Of a stretch of 52,245 nucleotides of DNA, positions 1 through 8,890 are shown piece after piece. The position numbers were made by a program, and so were the translations under genes. Numbering within the stretch: the stretch's first letter is position 1; each line of letters begins with the position of its first letter. The DNA is taken from assembly GCA_019456195.1 (NCBI GenBank), contig VRUK01000030.1, forward strand, positions 1 to 52,245, written 5' to 3'. The notes beneath the pieces are model-generated. The model saw only the letters and a program-made list of their open reading frames with translations. It searched no databases and had not been told where the DNA came from. This DNA comes from Planctomycetota bacterium (GTDB lineage: Bacteria; Planctomycetota; Phycisphaerae; Sedimentisphaerales; Anaerobacaceae).

Positions 1-65
1 ACTCTCTTAATCGGGAGGAATCCTCAATCTCCATTAGATAAGTACACCCAAACTGTTACCCAGGA

Positions 66-3000
66 TTGAACCAGGCCCAATATTTGGTTAGTAATGCCAT
101 CTCATTTAATGGAACCTATACCCAACAAACCGGGGCCTTACAGGTTACACTTGGTCCAGCCGGAGCAGTTTCCGCAGGAGCTCAGTGGAATGTTGACGGC
201 GGTTCCTGGCAGAATAGCGGAGCTACTGTTACAGGATTGTCGGTTGGATTCCACACGGTGAATTACAAGTCGGTTACTGGATGGACTTCTCCCCCAAGTG
301 AATCGGTCACTATAAACAATGGACAGACAACTTCTATCAGCCGAAACTACACCCAACAAACCGGAAGACTTCAGGTTACGCTCGGTCCATCCGGAGCGGT
401 TTCAGCCGGAGCACAGTGGAATGTTGACGGTGATGGCTGGCAGAATAGCGGAGCTACTGTTACAGGATTGTCGGTTGGATTCCACACGGTGAATTACAAG
501 TCGGTTACTGGCTGGACTTCTCTCTCAAGTGAATCGGTCACTATAAACAATGGACAGACAACTTCTATCAGCCGAAACTACACCCAACAAACCGGAAGAC
601 TTCAGGTTACGCTCGGTCCATCCGGAGCGGTTTCAGCCGGAGCACAGTGGAATGTTGACGGTGATGGCTGGCAGAATAGCGGAGCTACTGTTACAGGATT
701 GTCGGTTGGATTCCACACGGTGAATTACAAGTCGGTTACTGGCTGGACTGCTCCCCCAAGTGAATCGGTCACTATAAACAATGGACAGACAACTTCTATC
801 AGCCGAAACTACACCCAACAAACTCTTGGTTCGTTGCAGTTTAATTCCTCGACGTACACGGTGGCAGAGAATGGCGGAAGCATCCGCATTTACGTCAGTC
901 GGACCGGTGGCTCTTCTGGGTCTGCGAGTGTGAACTATGCCACGGCTAACGGGACAGCAACGGCTGGTTCGGACTACACGGCGAATTCCGGAACATTGAG
1001 CTGGTCGGCTGGGGATGCAGCAGACAAGTATTTCGACGTTTCGATCACTAACGATAGCACACTCGATAATAATGAGATTTTCACGGCGAACCTGAGTGGT
1101 GCTAGCGGTGCAAGCATAGGTAGCCCGAGTCAGACAACAGTAACAATTGTCGATGATGAGAAGCCTACAATATCCATCGCAGCAACGGATGCTTCTGCGG
1201 CAGAACCTTCTGATAACGGTGACTTTACAATAGAAAGAATTGGAATCACTACCGGGAGCTTACGGGTTTATTATAATACGAGCGGCAGCACCGCGACATC
1301 AGGGAGCGATTATGTGGCTTTGCCGGGTTATGTAGACATTCCATCCGGACAAACTTCTGCTCATATCACTGTAGTCGTGAAAGACGACAACGATGAAGAA
1401 GGTTCGGAGATAGTGAAAGTTACGCTTACTTCACAATCCTCTTATGATATTGATCCAAGCCTTAGTAGTGCGACCGTGACTATTGCCGATGATGAAGGAG
1501 CAGCTCCGGAAATTTCGGGGTTTATACCTGAACGGAATTCGTTTCAGGCCGCGATAGATACAATTATTCAACTGCATATTACTGATAGTGCCATCGGTGT
1601 GGACTACGAGAGTGTTACTATTCATATCGAGAGTGACCTTATTTATGATGGCGCAGAGGAGTCTTCTGAGGGTATCTATGACTCTACGGGCAAAGAACAG
1701 ACGGTTAAGGGTATATGCAGACGTGAGGGGACAGAAGCAGACTACACGTTTGTTTTCCAGCCATCGAGTTCGTTTGATTACGAGCAAAAGGTAGATGTTG
1801 CAGTAAGCGCAACGGATAAGGCGGATAACGATATTACGGAAACCTATTATTTCTATACCGTGATGCGGACGTTTGGTAAAAACGTGAAGGTGAACTCGGA
1901 TACAGGCACTCTTGAGCAGAACCGGCCGGACACAGCAAGGGATTCCAAAGGTAATATCTGGATTGTATGGGATCAGGCAACTTCTGCCGGCGATACCGAC
2001 ATCTATATTGCTAAGCTACCGGCAGGCGGAAACGCCTTCGAGTCGAGTGTGCCAGTATTTATCGGCGCGAATAGCCAGCGTAATCCTGCTATCGCAATTG
2101 ATGGCAGTGATAAATTGTATGTGGTTTGGGAAGAGTATGCAAATCCGAATTGGGATATATTGCTTTTGACATCGACCGATGGGATTGCCTGGACGTATGA
2201 TTCGGGCAGTAAGCCGTTCCAGGTAAACGTTAATCTCGATCCTACTGATACTGCTCCGGATCCAGTTACCCTAAATCCGGACATAGCTATTGACAGTTTG
2301 AAAAAGGTGTATGTCACCTGGGAGGAACAGAGGAACGACAACAAAGACATCTGGGTTAGGAGTCTCGAAGGAGACGTATGGGGGGCTGCAACCCAGATAA
2401 CGAACGAACCAAGCAGCCAGACTGAACCATCCGTTGGTATAGATTTAATAGACAACACTGCGTATATAGTCTGGACAGATGCAAGAAATACGGAAACGGA
2501 CATTTACGGAGCGAAGTCAACCTCGTGGAGCATTAATGCGATTGTTCTTGTTTATGGTGAAACTAATCTAATAAATCCCGTTTGTGCGATCTCCGATGGA
2601 GTTTTACATGTATCGTGGATTGCAGAGGAAGACGGTTACGACACGTATGTAGTCTATGGGAATGATGAGAATGGCCTGCCGTTTACATATAGGCCGCATA
2701 TTAATGACGACTTAGAAGAAGGCAAAGTCAACAAAAGCAAACGCTCCCCAGCTATCGCTGTCAACGGCACAAAGGTGTTCGCATGTTGGCAGGATTGGCG
2801 TGATGTGGCGAATAATTCAGACACGGATATTTATTACGCCGAGAATACTGGTTCGGATTTTGGGACCAATATACTTGTCAATGATGATGTAGGAATAAAT
2901 ATACAGACAGATCCAGTCATTGGTATTGATAATAATGGTAATCCGTATATGGTCTGGGTGGATAATAGAGAAGGGAATAACGATATCTATTATGCAGGTG

Positions 3001-3617
3001 CTATGTCGGTCGGCCCTGCTTTGGTTACAAGCGAAGTATCTGCTGTCAGTGGAGATACGGTAGAAGTAAATGACAGGTTGAAGGTTGAAATTCCCGCCGG
3101 AGCGCTTGTTGCAGATACTACGGTTACAATTGCCGAGATGGTCAATCCTCCGGAACTTCCATCCGGGACTTTTGGTGTATTCTATGAATTTAGCCCGGGT
3201 GGGTTGGAATTTAATACGCCGGTGACTGTAACTCTTCCACATGCAAGTAATGAATGTCCTGGGTACTCGATATATTCTGTATATTGGTACGACTCAAGCG
3301 TTTGGCCACCCGCGTCACCTTGGACACAAGACGGGATAACTAATGTTCAGCATATAGAGCTGTCACCTACGCTTCACGCAGTAAGATTCCAAACCACCCA
3401 CTTTACCGGATTTGGTACTGGTGGCGGTTTTGTTCCTGCTCCTGTTGGTGGAGGTGGTGGAGGTGGTGGAGGTGGTGGTTGTGCCATATCTACAAACAGT
3501 CAGGGTAACGCGATCGAATACATGCTGCCGTATATTTTCTATATTGTTGTCTTGTTAATAGTTAAGCTAAAGGATGCAGGAAATCGAAACAAAAAGGATG
3601 ACCCCTTAATAAATTAA
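66..3617 (+). CDS. Large modular surface protein, 5' end missing or frameshifted
   Basis: The 1183-residue frame holds, in order: three tandem 77-residue beta-rich repeats (about residues 19-250), two Calx-beta domains (about 256-365 and 366-478, each closing with a V-T-I-x-D-D-E type strand), an Ig-like stretch, a beta-propeller-like region rich in W-x-D-x-R/N and D-I-Y repeats (about 600-985), a ZU5-like segment beginning near the V-E-I-P-A-G-A-L motif (about 990-1075), and a run of glycines followed by Cys1139, one hydrophobic helix (about 1153-1170) and a basic tail. This fits a secreted protein anchored by its C terminus, perhaps an adhesin or extracellular matrix protein; no catalytic motif is seen. 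The TTG at 66 is the first usable start but gives no signal peptide. An in-frame TAA lies at 39-41, while a different frame is open from base 1 to 69, so the true N terminus probably lies upstream of the window and a frameshift is likely. Confidence 0.8.
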   Translation: MNQAQYLVSNAISFNGTYTQQTGALQVTLGPAGAVSAGAQWNVDGGSWQNSGATVTGLSVGFHTVNYKSVTGWTSPPSESVTINNGQTTSISRNYTQQTGRLQVTLGPSGAVSAGAQWNVDGDGWQNSGATVTGLSVGFHTVNYKSVTGWTSLSSESVTINNGQTTSISRNYTQQTGRLQVTLGPSGAVSAGAQWNVDGDGWQNSGATVTGLSVGFHTVNYKSVTGWTAPPSESVTINNGQTTSISRNYTQQTLGSLQFNSSTYTVAENGGSIRIYVSRTGGSSGSASVNYATANGTATAGSDYTANSGTLSWSAGDAADKYFDVSITNDSTLDNNEIFTANLSGASGASIGSPSQTTVTIVDDEKPTISIAATDASAAEPSDNGDFTIERIGITTGSLRVYYNTSGSTATSGSDYVALPGYVDIPSGQTSAHITVVVKDDNDEEGSEIVKVTLTSQSSYDIDPSLSSATVTIADDEGAAPEISGFIPERNSFQAAIDTIIQLHITDSAIGVDYESVTIHIESDLIYDGAEESSEGIYDSTGKEQTVKGICRREGTEADYTFVFQPSSSFDYEQKVDVAVSATDKADNDITETYYFYTVMRTFGKNVKVNSDTGTLEQNRPDTARDSKGNIWIVWDQATSAGDTDIYIAKLPAGGNAFESSVPVFIGANSQRNPAIAIDGSDKLYVVWEEYANPNWDILLLTSTDGIAWTYDSGSKPFQVNVNLDPTDTAPDPVTLNPDIAIDSLKKVYVTWEEQRNDNKDIWVRSLEGDVWGAATQITNEPSSQTEPSVGIDLIDNTAYIVWTDARNTETDIYGAKSTSWSINAIVLVYGETNLINPVCAISDGVLHVSWIAEEDGYDTYVVYGNDENGLPFTYRPHINDDLEEGKVNKSKRSPAIAVNGTKVFACWQDWRDVANNSDTDIYYAENTGSDFGTNILVNDDVGINIQTDPVIGIDNNGNPYMVWVDNREGNNDIYYAGAMSVGPALVTSEVSAVSGDTVEVNDRLKVEIPAGALVADTTVTIAEMVNPPELPSGTFGVFYEFSPGGLEFNTPVTVTLPHASNECPGYSIYSVYWYDSSVWPPASPWTQDGITNVQHIELSPTLHAVRFQTTHFTGFGTGGGFVPAPVGGGGGGGGGGGCAISTNSQGNAIEYMLPYIFYIVVLLIVKLKDAGNRNKKDDPLIN
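120..812 (+). repeat. Three tandem 231-bp repeats inside the surface-protein gene
   Basis: The same 10-base phrase ACCCAACAAA recurs at 120, 351, 582 and 813, exactly 231 bases (77 codons) apart. Units two and three (351-581 and 582-812) are almost identical at DNA level; unit one differs at scattered positions. Each encodes one beta-rich repeat with a conserved A-G-A-Q-W-N-V-D-G core. High DNA identity points to recent duplication or gene conversion, and copy number may vary between strains. Confidence 0.93.
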
Positions 3618-3668
3618 GGGGCTAAATATCATATCAGGGCAATCACATGGGATTGCCCCTACACAAAA

Positions 3669-3696
3669 AAAAGCCCCATCCGAGGACAGGGCTTTT
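3669..3696 (+). terminator. Intrinsic terminator after surface-protein gene
   Basis: AAAAGCCC at 3669-3676 pairs with GGGCTTTT at 3689-3696, and the T-run lies in the second arm. Two further inverted repeats precede it: a 9-bp stem at 3602-3621 that overlaps the stop codon, and one at about 3635-3660 (GGGCAATC with GATTGCCC). Stacked hairpins of this kind suit a strong, possibly bidirectional, end of transcription. Confidence 0.7.
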
Positions 3697-4222
3697 AATA
3701 TCAAGAACAGTTAAGCCATGGCCCCCGACCCCCGACAGAAAGTCAAGTAAGCTGACATTCCCCTGTTATGAGTCAGGTGAGCAGTTCTTCCCCTGTTATA
3801 GGCCAAGGTAGTGCTTCTCGGGGACAAGCTCGGATAAACTCAGGGTAAACCCTTTCGATTGACTATTTTCTATTGAATATTGACTATTGTGTTTGAAGAG
3901 AGTTAAGAGAATTTAACAGAGGGACGAGGGACGATGGACGAGGGACGATAAATTTTATAGGAATTGCCGGCAGCCTGGAAAAATCCCTAAGTTTGAGAAA
4001 ACACCCTTGATATGTCCGGCTTCTGGTATATAATCATTACAAATGGTCGTAAAATCAAAATTGCTATCAGTATCAGCAGAAGGCTTACGACGGTCGTGTG
4101 GAGAGAGGTTGTCAAGTGAAATGCCCCTCCGTAACGCATGCGATATTGATTAAGCAAGTGAGATTCAGAATCGAGATGGCTCAAAGCAATTATGCATACT
4201 TAGCCCAGGAAAGGATCATAAC
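3697..4222. other. Non-coding gap with short direct repeats
   Basis: No convincing gene is visible in this roughly 525-base stretch. It contains two near-copies of TTCCCCTGTTAT (about 3757-3800) and two perfect tandem copies of the 14-mer GGACGAGGGACGAT at 3922-3935 and 3936-3949. A minus-strand frame with a hydrophobic core lies at 3987-4184 but has no supporting features. The segment probably carries the promoter of the oxidoreductase gene. Confidence 0.5.
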
Positions 4223-5467
4223 GTGATAAATCAGAAGAGCAAGCCAGAGAAGGACCGTGGCACATCTCATGGTCGAAGAACATTTCTGAAAGCAGCGGCA
4301 GCGACGGCGGCACTGCCCTACTTGATCCCGGCGTCCGCGATGGGGAAAGACGGCAACACCGCGCCAAGTAACCGTATCGTGATGGCCGGCATTGGCATCG
4401 GCAACATGGGCCGGGGCGACCTGGGTTCATTCCTGGGTCGGGAAGATGTCCAGTACGTTGGCGTGTGCGACGTAAGAAAGGATGTTCGCAACGGGGCCAT
4501 GAACCGTGTGAACGAAAAGTACGGGAACAAGGACTGCAAAGCTTATAACGACTTCCGGGAAATTATGGTACGCGATGATATCGACGCTGTGCATTGTGCA
4601 ACACCGGATCATTGGCACGCTATCATAGTGATCGAGGCATGCCGCAACGGAAAGGACATCTACTGCCAGAAGCCCGAGACCAAGACACTCCGTGAAGGCA
4701 GGCTGATGATCGGCGCTGCTCGGCGTTATAGTCGGGTCGTATCCGGCGGCAGTCAGCGAGTACTCGGAGACTACAGGAAGATAGTCGATCCCTGCTGGAA
4801 TGGAGACAAAGGCATCATCAAGTCGATCAACGTTAACGTTGGTCCGTTACCGAGGGACTGCAACAAGAAAGGTGAGCCGATTCCGGACGGTTTCGACTGG
4901 GATAGGTGGCTTGGTCCGGCCCCATGGGCACCGTACCATCCCCATCGGTGCAGCGGCAGTTATAGCATCGACGGCACAAGCTGGCGGTCGTTCAGGGATT
5001 ATTCGGGCGGTGGTATGACCGACTGGGGCGCACATCATTTCGGTGGTGCGACCTTCGCCATTGATGTCAGAGAACTGGAGCCTGAAGAAGTTATCTTCCA
5101 TAACGAAAACGGCAAGAAGTTCGCGACCTGCCGGTATCCGAACGGCAAGCTTCTTCACCACAATTACCCGGGTCGAGGCAACCTGGACGTAGAAGGCACT
5201 AATGAGAAAGGCCCCTCAAAGCAGGTTCCCCGTTACGCTGGAAGCGGCGGTATCTACGGTGACTTCATCGACTGCGTCAAGACGCGCAGGAGGCCGTTCC
5301 GTGACATCGAATACGCGGTCCACACCGCAACAGTGTGCCACCTGTTTCTTATTGCCTACGAACTGGAACGGTCACTGAAATGGGACACGAAGAAACAGCA
5401 GTTCATTGACGACGATGAAGCCAACCGCCTTGTCGATGTTGCAAGAAGAGAGCCCTGGGTGATTTAA
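4223..5467 (+). CDS. Tat-exported Gfo/Idh/MocA family oxidoreductase
   Basis: The N terminus carries a twin-arginine signal (G-R-R-T-F-L-K at residues 17-23, followed by an alanine-rich hydrophobic stretch ending near A-S-A-M, residue 40), so the folded protein is predicted to be exported with its nicotinamide cofactor bound. A Rossmann fold follows, with a glycine-rich loop at 56-63 and an acidic C-D-V strand end at 82-84. The family E-K-P motif appears as C-Q-K-P (148-151), with Lys150 the likely catalytic residue. The C-terminal half contains the D-R-W-L-G-P-A-P-W phrase common to planctomycete and Bacteroidetes members. These enzymes oxidise or reduce sugars and sugar derivatives; the substrate here is unknown. 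Start is GTG 4223 with GGAAAGG about 9 bases upstream. The HEAT-repeat gene follows after 32 bases, suggesting co-transcription. The codons look more GC-rich than those of flanking genes. Confidence 0.9.
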   Translation: MINQKSKPEKDRGTSHGRRTFLKAAAATAALPYLIPASAMGKDGNTAPSNRIVMAGIGIGNMGRGDLGSFLGREDVQYVGVCDVRKDVRNGAMNRVNEKYGNKDCKAYNDFREIMVRDDIDAVHCATPDHWHAIIVIEACRNGKDIYCQKPETKTLREGRLMIGAARRYSRVVSGGSQRVLGDYRKIVDPCWNGDKGIIKSINVNVGPLPRDCNKKGEPIPDGFDWDRWLGPAPWAPYHPHRCSGSYSIDGTSWRSFRDYSGGGMTDWGAHHFGGATFAIDVRELEPEEVIFHNENGKKFATCRYPNGKLLHHNYPGRGNLDVEGTNEKGPSKQVPRYAGSGGIYGDFIDCVKTRRRPFRDIEYAVHTATVCHLFLIAYELERSLKWDTKKQQFIDDDEANRLVDVARREPWVI

Positions 5468-5499
5468 GAAAGCGATGATTACGACAAGGAGACTTGATT

Positions 5500-6279
5500 A
5501 TGACGATTAAAGAAACTATTGGAATGACACTAGTGGCTGGTACGGCGTCCGCAGCCGTTGCCCGGACGGATTCGGCCTCAGTAAACAAAGCATTGGAAAC
5601 GCTTAAGACTTATGACTGGGGTGCAGACCGCGAGGCCTTGAAGCCGATCGACCAGGCGATCATCGCCACGCAAGGTGCTTCTGCACGTAAGGCGCTGGAA
5701 AAGAGCCTGGTGGACGCACTTACCAGCGGCATCTCACGATCTGCACAGGATTATGTGTGCCGCAAACTGAGAGTCGTGGGCACGACCCAATCGGTCAAGG
5801 CCCTCGCCGCCCTTTTAGCCGACGAGGAGACCTCGCATATTGCACGCTACGCCCTGGAACGCATTCCAGGCGAGAAGGCGTCCAAGGCGATGCGGGACGC
5901 GTTGCCGAAGGTCAGCAGCAAGCTCAAGCCGGGCATTATTGGTTCGCTGGGTGTACGTCGCGACAGGAAGAGTATCCCGGTCATCTCGAAGCTTCTCCGC
6001 AACTCCGACATCCAGGTCGCCAAGGCCGCGGCCCAATCGCTGGGTCTGATCGGCACATCAACTGCGGCCAAAAAACTGAGCAAGTTCTCGAAAAAGGCAT
6101 CTGCCAATATGAAGATGCCGGTAGCCGACGCCCGCCTGGTCTGTGCTGAGCAATTGCTGGCCGACGGTAAGAAGTCCGAGGCAGTAGCTTTGTACAAAGA
6201 GTTCAAGGGCGATGACCAGCCCTCGCACGTCAAGGCTGCCGCCATGAAAGGTATTCTGACCGCTGCGATTAAGAAGTAA
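5500..6279 (+). CDS. HEAT-repeat protein, probably exported
   Basis: This is a 259-residue protein of short paired helices. Typical HEAT phrases include S-V-K-A-L-A-A-L-L-A-D-E, K-S-I-P-V-I-S-K-L-L-R-N and V-A-K-A-A-A-Q-S-L-G-L-I-G, covering most of residues 40-205. The first 20 residues are mildly hydrophobic and could be a weak signal peptide. ATG 5500 is preferred over TTG 5494 because AAGGAG lies 8 bases before it (5486-5491). HEAT scaffolds bind other proteins. Its position directly behind the Tat-exported oxidoreductase, with shared GC-rich codon use, suggests it acts with that enzyme, but this is inference from proximity. No catalytic residues are seen. Confidence 0.82.
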   Translation: MTIKETIGMTLVAGTASAAVARTDSASVNKALETLKTYDWGADREALKPIDQAIIATQGASARKALEKSLVDALTSGISRSAQDYVCRKLRVVGTTQSVKALAALLADEETSHIARYALERIPGEKASKAMRDALPKVSSKLKPGIIGSLGVRRDRKSIPVISKLLRNSDIQVAKAAAQSLGLIGTSTAAKKLSKFSKKASANMKMPVADARLVCAEQLLADGKKSEAVALYKEFKGDDQPSHVKAAAMKGILTAAIKK

Positions 6280-6333
6280 AGCCGCACAACAAACAAACAG
6301 GTGATTCAAAGAAGAAGCCTACACCGCCACTTG

Positions 6334-6371
6334 TACCCCGTCCACGCTACAGTGTCGGGGTATAGTTTTTT
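6334..6371 (+). terminator. Intrinsic terminator after HEAT-repeat gene
   Basis: TACCCCG (6334-6340) pairs with CGGGGTA (6356-6362) across a 15-base loop and is followed by a T-run at 6366-6371. It closes the oxidoreductase/HEAT transcription unit. Confidence 0.85.
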
Positions 6372-6647
6372 AGTCATAATGTAAACACAGTATTGTTTCA
6401 TAATACTTTTATATTATTAATGACGAGGACACCACAATTTAGTTTTGAGCTTTGAGTTTGTTGGATTACTGGGGGCATTTGGCGCATATTGATCGGAAGA
6501 TAGTTGTGCTTAGGTAACGGTCCCCGGGATATGGGAGAATTACAAAGGTTCAGATAATTTGAAAAGTTGCTTTTACCTAAAATATTCTATATATTCAATT
6601 GAGAAAAATAAAGTAAAAATAAAGCTAATTTTGAGTTTGAACTGGTG
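6372..6647. promoter_or_regulatory. AT-rich upstream region with possible promoter
   Basis: The gap before the radical SAM gene is AT-rich. A sigma70-like match is TTGAAA at 6559-6564 and TATTCT at 6583-6588 with an 18-base spacer, about 60 bases before the start codon. No good Shine-Dalgarno sequence precedes the start. Matches of this quality arise by chance in AT-rich DNA. Confidence 0.35.
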
Positions 6648-7694
6648 ATGGCATTGGAAAAGGAAGAGCTTAAGCAGGCGGTACTATGGGAGTCCTCTTC
6701 TCCGAGCGAGGGCAAGAAGGTCCGGTGTAAATTGTGCAGTCATCGGTGTGTGATTGATGATGGTAAGCTTGGTCGGTGCTGTGTGCGAAAGAACATTGAC
6801 GGCGTTTTGTATTCGCTGACATTTGATAAGGTGTGCTCGGCCAATCCGGACCCTATTGAAAAAAAGCCGTTGTTTCATTTTCAGCCCGGAACGCAAAGCT
6901 TTTCCATTGCCACGATGGGTTGTAACTTTCGCTGTGAGTTCTGCCAGAACTGGCAGATAAGTCAGGCGGCAATAGAAAGAGGGCAAATCAACGGAGAGCC
7001 GATAGCACCTGAGCAAATTATCGAGGGGGCTGTTCGCAGCGGATGTAAGAGTATCGCTTATACCTATACCGAGCCGACGGTTTTTATGGAGTTGTGTAAC
7101 GACTGCGGGAGATTAGGCAAAGAACGGGGGTTGGCTAATGTTTTTGTCAGTAACGGGTATATGACGCGAGAGGCGATTGACTTTGCCGGCGACTGGCTGG
7201 ACGGAATTAATATTGACCTGAAGGCGTTCAGCAATGACTATTATAAAAGATTGTGCGGGGCGAGATTGCAGCCGGTGCTCGATACGATTAGCTATATCGC
7301 TAAGGAAACGAATATCTGGCTTGAGATTACCACCCTGCTTATACCGGGTGAAAATGATTCCGAGGATGAGCTGAAAAAACTTGCCGATTTTATTGTTTCG
7401 GAGGCCGGACCTGATGTCCCGTGGCATATCAGTAAGTTCCATCCACAGTATAAATATATGAATTCGCTACCAACATCTATTGATAGTCTGGAGCGGGCTT
7501 ACGAGGCAGGCCAATCGGCGGGGCTTCATTATATTTACCTCGGTAATGTACCCGGGTCGAAATCTGAAAGCACTTTATGTTACAATTGCGGGCGAATGTT
7601 AATTGAACGTATCGGCTACAGGATTGCTGGAAATAATATTCAAGATTCCAAATGCCCCGATTGCGGGACAGTAATTGCTGGATTCGAACTTTAA
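6648..7694 (+). CDS. AmmeMemoRadiSam-type radical SAM enzyme
   Basis: The 348-residue protein has the AmrS layout: an N-terminal cysteine cluster (C-K-L-C-S-H-R-C, about residues 27-34, and C-C at 44-45), then the radical SAM cysteines C92, C96 and C99 in C-N-F-R-C-E-F-C-Q-N-W, a TIM-barrel core, and a C-terminal zinc-ribbon-like end with C-Y-N-C-G and C-P-D-C-G. AmrS proteins normally accompany MEMO and AMMECR1 proteins; neither partner is in this window. The substrate is not established for the family as far as I know. ATG 6648 is used, although GTG 6645 is directly before it in frame. The gene converges on panB with a 32-base gap. Confidence 0.88.
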   Translation: MALEKEELKQAVLWESSSPSEGKKVRCKLCSHRCVIDDGKLGRCCVRKNIDGVLYSLTFDKVCSANPDPIEKKPLFHFQPGTQSFSIATMGCNFRCEFCQNWQISQAAIERGQINGEPIAPEQIIEGAVRSGCKSIAYTYTEPTVFMELCNDCGRLGKERGLANVFVSNGYMTREAIDFAGDWLDGINIDLKAFSNDYYKRLCGARLQPVLDTISYIAKETNIWLEITTLLIPGENDSEDELKKLADFIVSEAGPDVPWHISKFHPQYKYMNSLPTSIDSLERAYEAGQSAGLHYIYLGNVPGSKSESTLCYNCGRMLIERIGYRIAGNNIQDSKCPDCGTVIAGFEL

Positions 7695-7726
7695 GAACCT
7701 ATCCCAATAATCCGCTGAGTTTTCCC

Positions 7727-8581
7727 CTATGTTTTATTTTTGAGCAATTGCTGAAGTTTTTCCAGCTCGCCTGACTTCATGTGGTAACTGTGTTCTGCGT
7801 CGGGGTATTGATTGGACTGCACTTCTTTGGCGTAGGCGTTGAATGCTTCTATAGTTTGTTTGGCCAGATTGCCGTAACTTTTTGCAAACTTCGGACCTGG
7901 TCCCTGCGTAAGGCCTAAAATATCAGGCGCGATCAATATCTGTCCGTCGCAGCCCTTGCCTGAACCACAGCTAATCACCGGCACTTCGCAGCGTTTGGTG
8001 ATAATTTCCGCTACCTCCTCAGCAGCGCCCTCAATCAGCAGCGAGCCGGCACCATGAGTAACCATTTGCTCAGCCAGGCTTATCAGCTCAGCAGCCATTA
8101 CCGCGGTGGTCGCTTCAGCCTTGAATCGTCCAATCTTACTGATGCTTTGGGGTCTTATGCCGATATGAGCCATAACGGCTATACTGGCGTCGCTAACGGC
8201 TTTTATTACGTCGAGATATGCTCCGGTAGCTTCGATTTTCACCATTTGTACGCCTGCTTCTGCAACGAATCGGCCGGCGTTCTTCAGTGCCTCAGTTTTA
8301 CCAAGCTGATATGACAGAAACGGCATATCGGCAACCAGAAATATATTCGGTGCCCCCCGCCGGACAGCAGATGTTATTGTAACCATAAAATCCATCGTTG
8401 CCGGCAGAGTCGAATCGAAGCCGAGTACAACCTGTGCGGCCGAATCCCCCACTAATATCATTTGCACATCTGTCTGCGAGATAAGTTGGGCCGTCGTGAA
8501 ATCATAGCAGCTAATGGCAGCAATTTTTTGATTGTTTCTCCTGGCATCAAGCAAATCCGCTATCGTAATTTTAGTTTTCAT
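7727..8581 (-). CDS. panB: 3-methyl-2-oxobutanoate hydroxymethyltransferase (ketopantoate hydroxymethyltransferase)
   Basis: PanB transfers a hydroxymethyl group from 5,10-methylenetetrahydrofolate to 2-oxoisovalerate, the first committed step of pantothenate and coenzyme A synthesis, in the cytoplasm. The 284-residue length is normal. The (beta/alpha)8 fold markers are present: S-C-Y-D-F near residue 24, metal-binding Asp in V-G-D-S, Asp in V-A-D-M-P-F, and Glu in V-K-I-E-A, plus the G-A-G-S-L-L-I-E-G-A strand with the catalytic-site glutamate. No panC or panD neighbour is seen, so it stands alone between convergent amrS-like and divergent efflux genes. Confidence 0.95.
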   Translation of the reverse strand: MKTKITIADLLDARRNNQKIAAISCYDFTTAQLISQTDVQMILVGDSAAQVVLGFDSTLPATMDFMVTITSAVRRGAPNIFLVADMPFLSYQLGKTEALKNAGRFVAEAGVQMVKIEATGAYLDVIKAVSDASIAVMAHIGIRPQSISKIGRFKAEATTAVMAAELISLAEQMVTHGAGSLLIEGAAEEVAEIITKRCEVPVISCGSGKGCDGQILIAPDILGLTQGPGPKFAKSYGNLAKQTIEAFNAYAKEVQSNQYPDAEHSYHMKSGELEKLQQLLKNKT

Positions 8582-8890
8582 ATCAGTCTTTCTGAAAAAG
8601 AAATAACAGTCTTTCAGTTAATATTTAAGAACAAAATCTATTTACAAAGCGTAAAGTATTTGTGTTTTGAGGCCAATATGGGCTATTTTCTTAAAAAAAC
8701 CAAATACTTTTTATCTATTTATAATTAAAAGCTTGATTCCTTAAAAAGAAAAGTGTATATTTTTCAAATAATTCTCCCTTTTCTTTAAAGAAATTCATAT
8801 CATTTAATCGATTAATTATTATATGGAGTAGTTTAATCGGGTAAACTTAAATTTTGAAAGTTATTATCAGCTTTTCATCACCCTCCTCCG
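8582..8890 (+). ncRNA. Possible small RNA ahead of an orphan terminator
   Basis: A strong plus-strand terminator at 8891-8930 has no plus-strand gene upstream of it: panB occupies the opposite strand to 8581. The roughly 300 AT-rich bases between them hold no convincing coding sequence. A short untranslated RNA ending at this terminator would explain it; I cannot define its start, and it may instead terminate transcription coming antisense through panB. Confidence 0.3.

Noticed and set aside
120..812. Tandem repeats considered as a CRISPR array
   Set aside because: Units are 231 bp, contiguous and in frame within a coding sequence, with no spacers and no cas genes.
2003..2503. Long minus-strand frame (166 codons) inside the surface-protein gene
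   Set aside because: It mirrors the repetitive propeller codons on the plus strand and has no domain features; a shadow frame.
3922..3949. 14-mer tandem repeat considered as an attachment site
   Set aside because: No integrase, no matching distal copy and no tRNA gene in the window.
3987..4184. Minus-strand 65-codon frame with a hydrophobic core
   Set aside because: No clear ribosome binding site, no recognisable motif, and it lies in repeat-rich intergenic DNA; the hydrophobicity can arise by chance.
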